The notes beneath the pieces were generated by a model. The model did no database searches. It was not told where the DNA came from and saw only the letters and a program-made list of their open reading frames with translations. The position numbers and the translations under genes are program-made. This document shows, one piece after another, positions 55,127 to 63,743 of a DNA stretch of 64,000 bases. The DNA is from Gimesia fumaroli (GTDB lineage Bacteria > Planctomycetota > Planctomycetia > Planctomycetales > Planctomycetaceae), in NCBI RefSeq assembly GCF_007754425.1, contig NZ_CP037452.1:5986164-6050163 (forward strand), written 5' to 3'. Within the stretch, counting starts at the first letter, position 1. Each line of letters starts with the position of its first letter.

Positions 55127-56446
55127 TCAGTTCTTATTTTGGGTTGCGAGTTTCATTTCTGCAGGTTCGACTTGAATCATGGCCGTTGATTCTGCTCGCA
55201 TTTTCTGAATCTGAGGAATCACTTTCTGTGTCGCGATATACCAGGCCATGCCCAACAGTAACAGAAAACCGATGCCCGCCAATATATTCATGACGGGCCC
55301 ATTACGATGTTCGCCCATTACTTTCTTACTGCTCGTTAATAACAAGAGCGCCCCTGCTGCCAGGGGAGCAGCGACCACTGTCACTGCTTGTGCCGCTACG
55401 ATCGCCACAACAGGTTTCGTTCCCGACTCAATAACATACATCGCGACGAACATCCCGATGAGTAAAACCGCTGCCGTCATTATGCGCGTGGATTTATCTT
55501 GCGGCGTTCCGCCCAGACCGAGACTGTCAGACAGAATAAAGCCGCCGATCATGGAATTCACGATGAAGGAAGAATAGGCAGCAGAGAACAGGCCGATACA
55601 GAACAGAATCTGACCTTTGTCGCCAAACAACGGCTGCAAGGCATTTCCCACATCGGCAACGCTATTCAATTGCTGACCGCGGAGTTCGGCGGCTGCGGTG
55701 GACATGAGCATAATGGTTATCAACGCCATGATTGTCGCACTGATACAGGAATCGATGCGGCCATCTTTCAGATCGGCAACCTTCCAGCCTTTGAATCGGG
55801 CCAGATAAGACTGATAGAAGGCAGCAGTGATCACGAATGTCGTGCCGATCAGTCCCAACAGAGAAATATTGAGAATCGAATCCAGACCGCCCCCCCCGTA
55901 TCCGGGGATCACCCCCTCCGCCATTTCCATCAGATTCGGCTTGGCAAAAATGAGGTTGATCGCAAACGAAAGCAACATTAACCCGACGAAGACGGACATC
56001 AACCGTTCAACCAGTTTATACAAGTTCTTAAAGCCGAACAGAAACGCAATCGAAATGGCATTGAAAAACACAATCCCGTATTTCAGATTAGTATAAGTCT
56101 CGATTGCCGAATGGACCCCCAGGTTATTCCCAAACTGATAAGCGGCGGAAATGAAAAATACGCCACAACCAATTAAAATCGTTAACGGCCTGCCCACGGT
56201 TTTCGCCAGCAGGGTACACGTCGATTCATTGGTCACCGTCCCCAGCTTGGCACCCAGTGAAGTATAAACCAGCATAAAGATGACGGAGATCAGAACGACC
56301 CAGATCATGCTGTAGCCTTCTTTTGCTCCCAGGTTGGAACTGGTCAAAATACTACCAGGCCCAATCACCACACAGGCAGTAACTAAACCAGGACCAATCC
56401 GCTGCCACCAGTGTGGCCTGACGCTCGTTGCTTGTTCTTCACTCAC
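55127..56446 (-). CDS. Nramp-related transporter with degenerate metal motif
   Basis: 439 residues from GTG 56446 (AAAGGA about 11 bases upstream); an ATG 16 codons earlier has no ribosome site. About 11 membrane segments. The first helix reads RIGPGLVTACVVIGPGSILTSSN, with IGPGS in place of DPGN. The sixth-helix region reads TTFVITAAFYQSYLARFKGW, lacking the MPH ligands. It resembles the Nramp-related branch rather than the 560-residue protein at 32817. It directly precedes the sulfatase gene in an operon. A carrier for Mg2+, another cation or an organic solute released by the hydrolase are all possible. Confidence 0.82.
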   Translation of the reverse strand: MSEEQATSVRPHWWQRIGPGLVTACVVIGPGSILTSSNLGAKEGYSMIWVVLISVIFMLVYTSLGAKLGTVTNESTCTLLAKTVGRPLTILIGCGVFFISAAYQFGNNLGVHSAIETYTNLKYGIVFFNAISIAFLFGFKNLYKLVERLMSVFVGLMLLSFAINLIFAKPNLMEMAEGVIPGYGGGGLDSILNISLLGLIGTTFVITAAFYQSYLARFKGWKVADLKDGRIDSCISATIMALITIMLMSTAAAELRGQQLNSVADVGNALQPLFGDKGQILFCIGLFSAAYSSFIVNSMIGGFILSDSLGLGGTPQDKSTRIMTAAVLLIGMFVAMYVIESGTKPVVAIVAAQAVTVVAAPLAAGALLLLTSSKKVMGEHRNGPVMNILAGIGFLLLLGMAWYIATQKVIPQIQKMRAESTAMIQVEPAEMKLATQNKN

Positions 56447-56680
56447 GTTACCGGGTATCCTTTTGGTGTCACTCAGAGTAGGCCAGATAAACACATGTGT
56501 TATTTATTATGCGAATCTGGCTGCGTTACACAATCCAATTCGCAGTTTGTCCGGTTTTATTTTGGAAACAGCCGTTGTACTATTTAAGATAGGATTTTGG
56601 TCTGCCCTTTTAAAAAGGGAGCTCCAGTTTCAATCAGCTGCTCGGCGTCACATTAAGAAATGTTGTATAAGGATGGTCTC

Positions 56681-58162
56681 GTGAAATTTTTTCTGAACGT
56701 CTTCTGCCTGACGGGGTTGCTTTCAGGGTTCTTCATGGAGTCGGTGTCTGCCGCACCAAAAGCAAAGCAACCGAACTTCATTGTCATCTTCTGTGATAAT
56801 CTCGGCTACGGTGATATTGAGCCGTTCGGCTCCACAGTCAACCGCACCCCCTGCTTGAACCGAATGGCGCGAGAAGGACGCAAGTTTACTCATTTCTGTG
56901 TCACCGCGGGTGTCTGCACTCCATCGCGGGCTTCAATTATGACCGGCTGTTATTCCCAACGGGTGGGCATGCACTGGAATCCGCGCGACGGCCAGGTGCT
57001 GCGGCCGATTTCCCCCTACGGTTTAAACCCGGAAGAAATCACGGTCGCCGAAGTCTTGAAAAAACAAGGTTACACAACTGGCATGATTGGAAAGTGGCAT
57101 CTGGGTGATCAGCAGCCTTTCCTGCCCACCAAGCAGGGCTTTGATTATTTTTACGGCATTCCCTACAGCGACGATATGACCCAGGCGGTCGGAAAACGGA
57201 TCGGCGATCGATTGGACGGCAACCGCTGGCCTCCCCTGCCCGTAATGCTCAATGACAAAGTCATCAAAGCTGGAGTCGACCGCAATCTGCTAACCAAAGA
57301 TTACACCGAAAAAGCAGTCGAGTTTATCGAACAGAATAAAGACCATCCGTTCCTTCTCTATTTCCCGCAAGCAATGCCCGGCAGTACGAGCAAGCCGTTC
57401 GCCAGCGAAGCCTTCCGGGGTAAGAGTAAAAGTGGTCCTTGGGGAGACAGTATCGAAGAGCTCGACTGGTCGACCGGACAACTTCTAGACAAGCTGGTCG
57501 AGCTCGGAATCGATGAGAACACGCTGGTGATCTGGACGTCAGACAATGGCTCTCCGATGGCAAAAGATATGAACAGCACAGCGCGAGGCACCAACAAGCC
57601 GCTTAACGGTCGCGGCTATACCACTGCCGAGGGCGCCTTCCGTGTTCCTACAATCATGTGGTGGCCTGGCACCGTTCCCGCAGGAACGGTATGCAATGAA
57701 CTGGCAACCACCATGGATCTTTTGCCGACCTTTGCATTACTTGCTGGTGGAACCGTTCCCTCAGATCGTATCATTGACGGGCATGACATTCGCCCTTTAA
57801 TTGAGGGTAAATCCGGTGCAAAAACGCCTTATCACGTCTTTTATTATTATGCGATGGAACAACTGCAGGCCGTGCGAAAAGGCCCCTGGAAATTATTCGT
57901 ACCCTTAAAGGAATTCAGCCGACACCCTCACTTCAAAAAGGGAGAGGGTTCAAAACCACTGTTATTCAATGTGGAAACCGACATCAGCTCAGAACACAGC
58001 GTCGCTGCTCAGCACCCGGAAATTGTCAAGGAATTGATGGCTCTGGCTGAAAAAGGACGAGCGGATCTGGGAGACACGAATCGTCCCGGCGTCAACCAGC
58101 GTTCCGCGGGTAAAATTGAAAACCCCGTTCCCCCCACACTGAATACCACTTCCACTAAATAA
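56681..58162 (+). CDS. Secreted sulfatase (arylsulfatase A-like)
   Basis: 493 residues from GTG 56681, with AAGGA seven bases before it; the ATG seven codons upstream (56660) would add a polar stretch before the signal peptide. The signal peptide (VKFFLNVFCLTGLLSGFF) ends near SVSAAP. Active-site blocks: FIVIFCDNLGYGDIEPFG, VCTPSRASIMTGCYSQRVG with formylglycine Cys79, GKWHLGDQQPFLPTKQGFDY and TSDNGSPMAKD. Typical planctomycete glycan sulfatase with unknown substrate. Divergent from the Nramp-like/sulfatase operon; the ~235 bp between them should hold both promoters. The rhodanese gene follows 56 bp after its stop. Confidence 0.93.
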   Translation: MKFFLNVFCLTGLLSGFFMESVSAAPKAKQPNFIVIFCDNLGYGDIEPFGSTVNRTPCLNRMAREGRKFTHFCVTAGVCTPSRASIMTGCYSQRVGMHWNPRDGQVLRPISPYGLNPEEITVAEVLKKQGYTTGMIGKWHLGDQQPFLPTKQGFDYFYGIPYSDDMTQAVGKRIGDRLDGNRWPPLPVMLNDKVIKAGVDRNLLTKDYTEKAVEFIEQNKDHPFLLYFPQAMPGSTSKPFASEAFRGKSKSGPWGDSIEELDWSTGQLLDKLVELGIDENTLVIWTSDNGSPMAKDMNSTARGTNKPLNGRGYTTAEGAFRVPTIMWWPGTVPAGTVCNELATTMDLLPTFALLAGGTVPSDRIIDGHDIRPLIEGKSGAKTPYHVFYYYAMEQLQAVRKGPWKLFVPLKEFSRHPHFKKGEGSKPLLFNVETDISSEHSVAAQHPEIVKELMALAEKGRADLGDTNRPGVNQRSAGKIENPVPPTLNTTSTK

Positions 58163-58218
58163 TCGCAAAGACAGCTTTGAGACAATCACCTAAGTAAAAA
58201 CATTCCGAAAGCCACCTG

Positions 58219-58548
58219 ATGCATTCCCTGGAAATCGACTGTCAGACAGTCAAGCAGAAACTCGACACCAACCATCCTTTTGTATTGCTCGACTGCCGGG
58301 AGCAGGATGAATATAACCTCGTCCATATCTCGGAGTGCCGCTTACTTCCCATGAGCGTAATTCAACAGCGGGTTTCTGAACTGGACGAACATCGCGAGGC
58401 GGAAATTGTTGTCTACTGTCATCACGGGATGCGCAGCCTGCAAGTCACCGCCTGGTTGCAGCAGGAAGGTTTCACAAACGTTAAAAGCATGCAAGGAGGC
58501 ATCGATGCCTGGTCCTGCGAGATTGATGATTCCAAAACGCGATATTGA
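58219..58548 (+). CDS. Rhodanese domain protein (single domain)
   Basis: 109 residues, one complete rhodanese domain. LDCREQDEYNLVHISECRLL holds the first conserved block; the active loop is CHHGMRS with Cys67, followed by LQVTAWLQQEGFTNVKSMQGGIDAW. A six-residue loop of this kind carries a persulfide and suits sulfur transfer or detoxification. No signal peptide, so cytoplasmic. Located 56 bp after a sulfatase gene and 81 bp before the lactonase gene on the same strand; a shared transcript is possible. Confidence 0.93.
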   Translation: MHSLEIDCQTVKQKLDTNHPFVLLDCREQDEYNLVHISECRLLPMSVIQQRVSELDEHREAEIVVYCHHGMRSLQVTAWLQQEGFTNVKSMQGGIDAWSCEIDDSKTRY

Positions 58549-58629
58549 ATGGCGGCAGTAAAATCGGCTTGATATAATTTTTGAACCGCTTTGATTAATC
58601 CACTTTGATCTCTACTTTGGGAGTTAAGC

Positions 58630-59775
58630 ATGTCATACGAGCAGCTATTGTATTTGTTTCCGGTAATGGCAGGCATGGTCTTCAGCAATGCAACACAGGC
58701 TATCGCGTTTGAGAAACCGCTGGTCTTCATCTCGGCGTTTGCACCCGGAGAAAAAGGGGCCATTCACGCCTTTGAATTCAATCCCTTAACCGGAGCATTA
58801 AAACAGGTCGAACGGAACACCGATGTGGAACATCCCTTTTTCCTGGCCGTTTCACCCGATAACAAATACCTGTATTCGATTCATGCACCGGGAAAATTCG
58901 GAGGTAAAGACCACGAATACGTGGCTGCCTACGAACTACAGGATCGTACTGGAAAATTAAAATTATTGAATCGACAGTCTTCTCTGGGAACGGCATCCTG
59001 TTATCTGGATATCGATAAATCAGGCAAGGCGGTTGTTGTCGCCAATTACTCAACCGGTAGTGTTGCTTCTCTGCCGGTTAAAAAAGATGGTTCTTTAGGA
59101 GAAGCCGCCACATTCGCTCAACATACCGGCTCCAGTGTTGATCCCAAACGTCAGAAAGAACCACACGCGCATTGCAGCGTGATCAGCCCCGATCAGAAGT
59201 TTGTTTTCGCCGCTGATCTGGGCCTTGATAAAATCATGGCTTATCAGCTCGATTCCAAAACAGCCAAACTTACACCCAGCCTGCAACCCTTTGTCAGAAC
59301 AATCCCTGGTGCTGGCCCGCGGCATTTGACGTTTCACCCTGATGAAAAACATCTCTACGCTATTAACGAGTTAAAGAACTCTGTCACAGCATTCGACTAT
59401 GATCCGAAAATCGGCACTCTGATTGAGCAGGAGACCATTTCCACGCTGCCCGAAGACTTCAAAGGCACGAGCCATTGTGCCGACTTGAAAATCACACCCG
59501 ATGGCCGTTTTCTATATGGCACCAATCGGGGACATGACAGCATCGTCGCTTATAAAATTGATGACCAAGGAAAGCTAAGCCTGTTAGAAATCGAACCCAG
59601 TCTCGGCAAAGGACCACAAAATCTGGCCATCAGCGCAAACGGCAAATTCCTGCTCTGTGCCAATATGCCCGGCAATAATGTGGTCGTATTTCATATCAAC
59701 GATGAAACCGGCAAGCTGACCCCCGTGGGAGACCCCATTTCCATTCCCAGCCCGTCCTGCATCTTGATTCGCTAA
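58630..59775 (+). CDS. Lactonase family protein (7-bladed propeller, 6-phosphogluconolactonase-like)
   Basis: 381 residues from ATG 58630, with GGGAG eight bases before it. An N-terminal hydrophobic segment (LLYLFPVMAGMVFSNATQAI) looks like a signal peptide. The propeller shows FEFNPLTGALKQVERNTDVE, HPFFLAVSPDNKYLYSIH, PHAHCSVISPDQKFVFAADLG, GAGPRHLTFHPDEKHLYAIN and GPQNLAISANGKFLLCANMP. These are the standard blades of the YbhE/lactonase family. The exported form rules out the pentose phosphate role; a sugar lactone in the periplasm is more likely. Confidence 0.92.
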   Translation: MSYEQLLYLFPVMAGMVFSNATQAIAFEKPLVFISAFAPGEKGAIHAFEFNPLTGALKQVERNTDVEHPFFLAVSPDNKYLYSIHAPGKFGGKDHEYVAAYELQDRTGKLKLLNRQSSLGTASCYLDIDKSGKAVVVANYSTGSVASLPVKKDGSLGEAATFAQHTGSSVDPKRQKEPHAHCSVISPDQKFVFAADLGLDKIMAYQLDSKTAKLTPSLQPFVRTIPGAGPRHLTFHPDEKHLYAINELKNSVTAFDYDPKIGTLIEQETISTLPEDFKGTSHCADLKITPDGRFLYGTNRGHDSIVAYKIDDQGKLSLLEIEPSLGKGPQNLAISANGKFLLCANMPGNNVVVFHINDETGKLTPVGDPISIPSPSCILIR

Positions 59776-59817
59776 AACCAGTCAATCACTGGAACGACGA
59801 TATTCACAAACTGGAAA

Positions 59818-60024
59818 TCAGGCGGACGGATCGGCGTCTACCCGGGAATTCGTTTCGTCTTCGTCATTCCCGTGTTTAGAATCGTATTGATCCATCAGCA
59901 TCGAAGGACAAGTCTCTTCTTCGTCACACTGTTTGCAGACGATGTGAATCAATTCAGGTCCGGCCAGCTTTAATTGTTTCTCTTCGCAAAACTGATACAG
60001 TTCTTTTAAGTGTGTGCAAACCAT
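59818..60024 (-). CDS. Small Cys-rich acidic protein of unknown function
   Basis: 68 residues. MVCTHLKELYQFCEEKQLKL at the start, then IVCKQCDEEETCPSML; five or six Cys could form a zinc or Fe-S site. The acidic tail (DEDETNSRVDADPSA) is probably flexible. AAGGA lies about 11 bases before the ATG. The pattern suggests a real small gene because the Cys residues are evenly placed and the codon use resembles its neighbours. I do not know the family. Confidence 0.65.
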   Translation of the reverse strand: MVCTHLKELYQFCEEKQLKLAGPELIHIVCKQCDEEETCPSMLMDQYDSKHGNDEDETNSRVDADPSA

Positions 60025-60388
60025 AATTAACCCATTCCTTATTTATGATGTGATCACTTGAGCCAAACAAACAGTATGACTTGTGATGATGTTTGAGTTA
60101 CTTCGCCCGTATTGTTGATCGCTGGTCCTATCCCTTGCAAGAGCAAATTGGACGATTTCATCTCGAATACTATGAAACGCCGTCAATTACACTGGTGTTA
60201 ATGTTTCGATAAGAAGTTTCTCATTAGACAAAATTGCTTACCTTCGGTTGCCTCTTTCGCCTGCCTGAGTTTAGGATGAGATTTGAAAGAGGCGAAATGA
60301 ACTGTAGCCTGGTTCGATTCGTCACTTTCTCAAATCAATCACGCGCGCTGATGACTGAAGTATAAATCACTTTTGAAACAGGCCCACC
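60025..60388. other. Divergent upstream region, nothing recognised
   Basis: 364 bp between the small Cys-rich gene and the metallophosphoesterase gene. No repeat or hairpin found. Confidence 0.4.
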
Positions 60389-61378
60389 ATGAATTCCCCA
60401 GTCAATCAATGGACGTTTCTCCATGTCAACGACAGTCATATGGGAACCGCGCGTTCCTACCGGTTCCGCCCCGCCATTAATAAACGCTGGGCAGCGATTA
60501 AACAGCAGATGTCGGAAATCGACGCCGATCTGCTACTACACGGCGGCGACCTGACACGCGACGGCGACACGCACGAATTCGAATATCAACAGGCTCGCGA
60601 AGATCTGGACACGCTCCCTTTCCCCACCTTTATCATCCCCGGCAATATGGATGTCGGCAACAAACATGCCTCACAAACAGGTGTCAAGCATCGCTGGGAT
60701 CCGAAGGGGCTTGGCTGGAACGACCCCGATCTGAACATGACGGCCAAACGTCTCGACCTGTTCAGCAATTATTTTGGCCCCCTGCAATGGTCATTCCTGC
60801 ATCGTGATATACGTTTTACCGGCTTTTATGCCGCCGTCGCGGGAACAGGGCTGCCTCACGAAGCACGCTTCTGGCGAATGCTGGAACGGCTGCCCGACCT
60901 GCCCGCGTCTAAACACCATGTCGCCGTCATGCACTATTGGCCATTCATGGAACATCCCGATGAACCGGCCTGGGATCTGACGGACGGCGATCAGTATGAC
61001 AACTGGTATTTCTCGATTGATCCGCCTCATCGACAACGTTTATGGGAAATTCTCAAAGCATCGAATGTGGAAATTCTGTTCTGCGGTCATGTTCATACAG
61101 GACGCCCTGTCCAACACATCGACGGAATTCGGCTCTACCGCACACAGGCAGCAGGCAACACGGGACAACTGTCCGAACGCTGGCCTGAAGCAGATACCAG
61201 TTTCGGCTTTCACCGCTGTGATGTCACAGACTCAGGCATTGACGTGACCTACATTCGGGGGAATGACCAATGCGAAGAATTCGGCACCTTCGGTCCGCTG
61301 GGTCACCCCCCCATTGAGGAACGCGATTATTCCGTCGCGCAGGAACAACCACCAATTCAACCTGACGCTGATTTATAA
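60389..61378 (+). CDS. Calcineurin-like metallophosphoesterase with GNMD variant
   Basis: 329 residues, no signal peptide. Metal-site blocks in order: FLHVNDSHMGTA (Asp15, His17), LLLHGGDLTRDGD (Asp54), FIIPGNMDVGNK (Asn86, Met87, Asp88), VAVMHYWPFM and CGHVHTGRPVQ. The usual GNHD has Met for the general-acid His, which normally helps protonate the leaving group. Such proteins hydrolyse phosphodiesters or phosphomonoesters; this one may have lower or different activity. The DHFR-like gene starts 16 bp after its stop, so they are likely one transcript. Confidence 0.9.
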   Translation: MNSPVNQWTFLHVNDSHMGTARSYRFRPAINKRWAAIKQQMSEIDADLLLHGGDLTRDGDTHEFEYQQAREDLDTLPFPTFIIPGNMDVGNKHASQTGVKHRWDPKGLGWNDPDLNMTAKRLDLFSNYFGPLQWSFLHRDIRFTGFYAAVAGTGLPHEARFWRMLERLPDLPASKHHVAVMHYWPFMEHPDEPAWDLTDGDQYDNWYFSIDPPHRQRLWEILKASNVEILFCGHVHTGRPVQHIDGIRLYRTQAAGNTGQLSERWPEADTSFGFHRCDVTDSGIDVTYIRGNDQCEEFGTFGPLGHPPIEERDYSVAQEQPPIQPDADL

Positions 61379-61394
61379 AAAAGTGGAGTCAACC

Positions 61395-61940
61395 GTGCGA
61401 GTCTCAGTCTATATCGCCACCAGTCTGGATGGTTTTATTGCCCGTGAAAATGGCAACCTGGACTGGCTGCCTGGCAGTGATGGTACCAGCGAGCAAAGTG
61501 AAGAAGATTTTGGATATCACGAGTTCATGGATTCGGTCGATGTTCTGATCATGGGTCGCAAAACTTTTGAAACGGTTCTGTCCTTTGAAATTGAATGGCC
61601 TTACAGCGAGAAGCAGGTAATTGTACTCAGCAGTCAGCCTCTTCAAATCCCCAACGACTTACCAGCGACAGTGGAATCATCCACTTCCTCTCCCGCTGAA
61701 CTGATTCAGCAGCTTTCTGAAAAGGGATATCAACGTGCCTACATCGATGGTGGAAAAACCATTCAGAGTTTTCTCAATGCGGGACTCATACAGGACATGA
61801 TCATCACCCGCATTCCAGTTCTCATTGGCAGCGGTATTCCTTTGTTTGGGCCTGTCGATAACGATCGCAAACTGCGTCACATCAATACCCGCACATTTGA
61901 AAATGGATTCGTGCAAAGCGAATACGAGCTGGAATATTAA
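61395..61940 (+). CDS. Dihydrofolate reductase/RibD C-terminal-like reductase
   Basis: 181 residues from GTG 61395, with GTGGAG six bases upstream; the longer open frame overlaps the preceding gene and is not used. It begins VRVSVYIATSLDGFIARENG, the standard DHFR-like opening, followed by MDSVDVLIMGRKTFETVL, KQVIVLSSQPLQ, RAYIDGGKTIQSFLNAGL and IITRIPVLIGSGIPLFG. Members of this branch (YyaP/YwjB/RibD_C) are NADPH reductases of unsettled substrate rather than true FolA. It follows the metallophosphoesterase closely. Confidence 0.92.
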   Translation: MRVSVYIATSLDGFIARENGNLDWLPGSDGTSEQSEEDFGYHEFMDSVDVLIMGRKTFETVLSFEIEWPYSEKQVIVLSSQPLQIPNDLPATVESSTSSPAELIQQLSEKGYQRAYIDGGKTIQSFLNAGLIQDMIITRIPVLIGSGIPLFGPVDNDRKLRHINTRTFENGFVQSEYELEY

Positions 61941-62100
61941 TTGGCCTATTCTCCATTTTTTAATTTGAAGTGAATTCCGCGTATTTCATCTTCCCTCATG
62001 AGTCACTCAGAAACTATAGTGATTTCCATCTCGAACCTCTGTTGAGGATGGTCCGATTGAACTCACTTCCCCGATTTTGATTCATTGGAAAGGAACTCGC

Positions 62101-62544
62101 ATGACTCTTCGCTATGCAACCCTCGCAGTCGTCTTCTGAGTTTTCACAAATATTATGGTATTCGCCGAAAACAAGTCATCAGAAGCCGACGCGGAACTCT
62201 TAAAAGCGGTCAAAATACTGGATGAAGCGTTTTCAAATCGGGATAAAGAAACGATTCGCAAAATGACCGATCCTCGGCACATATCGATTTCTCCCGCGTA
62301 TCAGTTTTTCAATCAGGAAGATCAACTGAAAGCCCTACCGGAACTCAAACTGAGTCTCTTTAAGACAGGTAAAATAACGATCATTCACACCACGCCCCGC
62401 TCGGCCCTGATCACCTACGAAGCCAATATCGAAGGCACCTTCGAAGGTAAGCAGCTCGCGAAACATGTGCAGATTGTCGAGTGCTGGATCAAACGCAAAG
62501 GGAACTGGATTGAAGTTTCGTACCAGGAAACCCCGCTTCCTTGA
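62101..62544 (+). pseudogene. NTF2-like (DUF4440-type) secreted protein, signal peptide interrupted by in-frame TGA
   Basis: From ATG 62101, after GGAAAGGA, the frame reads MTLRYATLAVVF, a TGA at 62137-62139, then VFTNIMVFAENKSSEADAEL and on to 62544. Together the two parts would form a normal signal peptide cleaved near VFA-ENK. The mature part, ~125 residues (LLKAVKILDEAFSNRDKETI, ISISPAYQFFNQEDQLKALP, KHVQIVECWIKRKGNWIEVS), has the NTF2-like/DUF4440 pattern. Without readthrough only a start at ATG 62155 would give protein, lacking the hydrophobic leader. The simplest reading is a recent nonsense mutation, or a sequence error, in a once-secreted protein. No selenocysteine element is apparent. 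Confidence 0.72.
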
Positions 62545-62608
62545 ATCCTTCACATTCGAAAGCATCTAACTCTGATTGAAATCCTGGAAGTAAACGGTCT
62601 CTTTCTTT

Positions 62609-63535
62609 TTAAGAGTCCTTTGCTGCATCTTTCATCCATCCTTCCAGCATCTCACGTAACAGGGTCAGTTCGCGAAACAATGCCTTGCGATCCTTGTTGG
62701 CATGCTCAAAGCACCAAGGGCCGCGAAAGCCGGCATTCCAGCCAATCTCGAAACAGCGTTTGAGATCGTATAACGGATGCTCTCCCTGCGGGCCCAGATT
62801 TCGTGCTTTAAAATCACAAGTCACCGAAATCGGAAAAGTCTGTTCCAGCCCAGCATAGCGGATCGAATCACTGTCCCAATTCCCGGTATCAGGACAAGCG
62901 GCGACGTTGTGTCCGATGGCTTCCACCAGTTTAACGACCGATGCCGGATCGTCCTGCATCCAGCCGTAATTTTCCACAAGCAGCTGCACATTCCGTTCTG
63001 CTCCGTAATCGCATAATTCTCGGTAACTGGCGATATGAATTTTCATATCAGGTCGTTTTACAAGTGGTAACGGGCGCGCCCATTTCAGCCCCAGGTGCGA
63101 AGCGACGTCGATGGACTTTTTGTAAGTCGTCAGTGCTTTGGTGCGCGTCGCTTCATCAGGACTGTTCATATCCAGATTGCGCTGGTTCATTTTCAAATTG
63201 GTTAAAACGCACCCCGCCTTGTCCGCTGCGGCCCGGACCTGATCAAGATATTTTTTGTCCGTTGCCGCCAGAGTCGACGTATTCAGGTCAATCACCTTCA
63301 TCCCGAGTTCGTTTCGTAAAATGCGGGGAAGTTCCAGTAGTGTGATTTTCCCTTTTAATGCCTGGGCAGCCATATGTCCTGAAAATGAAGAAGTTGTAAT
63401 TCCCAACGCTTTGTCGAGTGGGTTAACAGTCTGCGGTTTGGGTTTCGAAGCCGCTTTGAGTGAAACCGTTCCCAGACAGGAAACGATCAATGCACGGCTG
63501 CTCGAATTAAAAAACTCTCTTCGCGAAATTTTCAT
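62609..63535 (-). CDS. Exported sugar phosphate isomerase/epimerase-like TIM-barrel protein
   Basis: 308 residues from ATG 63535 (MKISRREFFNSSSRALIVSC); GGAG lies upstream, and the 58-codon extension has no leader-like sequence. The SRREFF start is twin-arginine-like. The AP-endonuclease-2/xylose-isomerase-like barrel shows GMKVIDLNTSTLAATD, KIHIASYRELCDYGAERNVQLLVENYGWMQ, AACPDTGNWDSD and GWNAGFRGPWCFEH. Conserved Glu, Asp and His suggest a divalent-metal site. Family members isomerise or epimerise sugars; exported ones are frequent in planctomycetes. Divergent from the redoxin gene. Confidence 0.9.
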   Translation of the reverse strand: MKISRREFFNSSSRALIVSCLGTVSLKAASKPKPQTVNPLDKALGITTSSFSGHMAAQALKGKITLLELPRILRNELGMKVIDLNTSTLAATDKKYLDQVRAAADKAGCVLTNLKMNQRNLDMNSPDEATRTKALTTYKKSIDVASHLGLKWARPLPLVKRPDMKIHIASYRELCDYGAERNVQLLVENYGWMQDDPASVVKLVEAIGHNVAACPDTGNWDSDSIRYAGLEQTFPISVTCDFKARNLGPQGEHPLYDLKRCFEIGWNAGFRGPWCFEHANKDRKALFRELTLLREMLEGWMKDAAKDS

Positions 63536-63743
63536 TTTTGCTTCTCCAGGCAGATACTGTACAATCAACATTGAATGCAGGAGCCTGTTATCGTACGTTT
63601 TTTTGAGTACTGATGAAATCAAAAATCCAGAAATGCCTGCTCCAGCGATTTTTTTGAAACGAAAAACCATGAAGCGGGGTAACTCTCTCAAAGCTTCTGA
63701 CGCAGTCATTAAACGAAACCGTCACTTGAAAAATGGAATTCCG

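Noticed and set aside
62137..62139. TGA as selenocysteine codon
   Set aside because: It lies in a signal-peptide hydrophobic core where selenocysteine has no role, and no SECIS-like hairpin follows.
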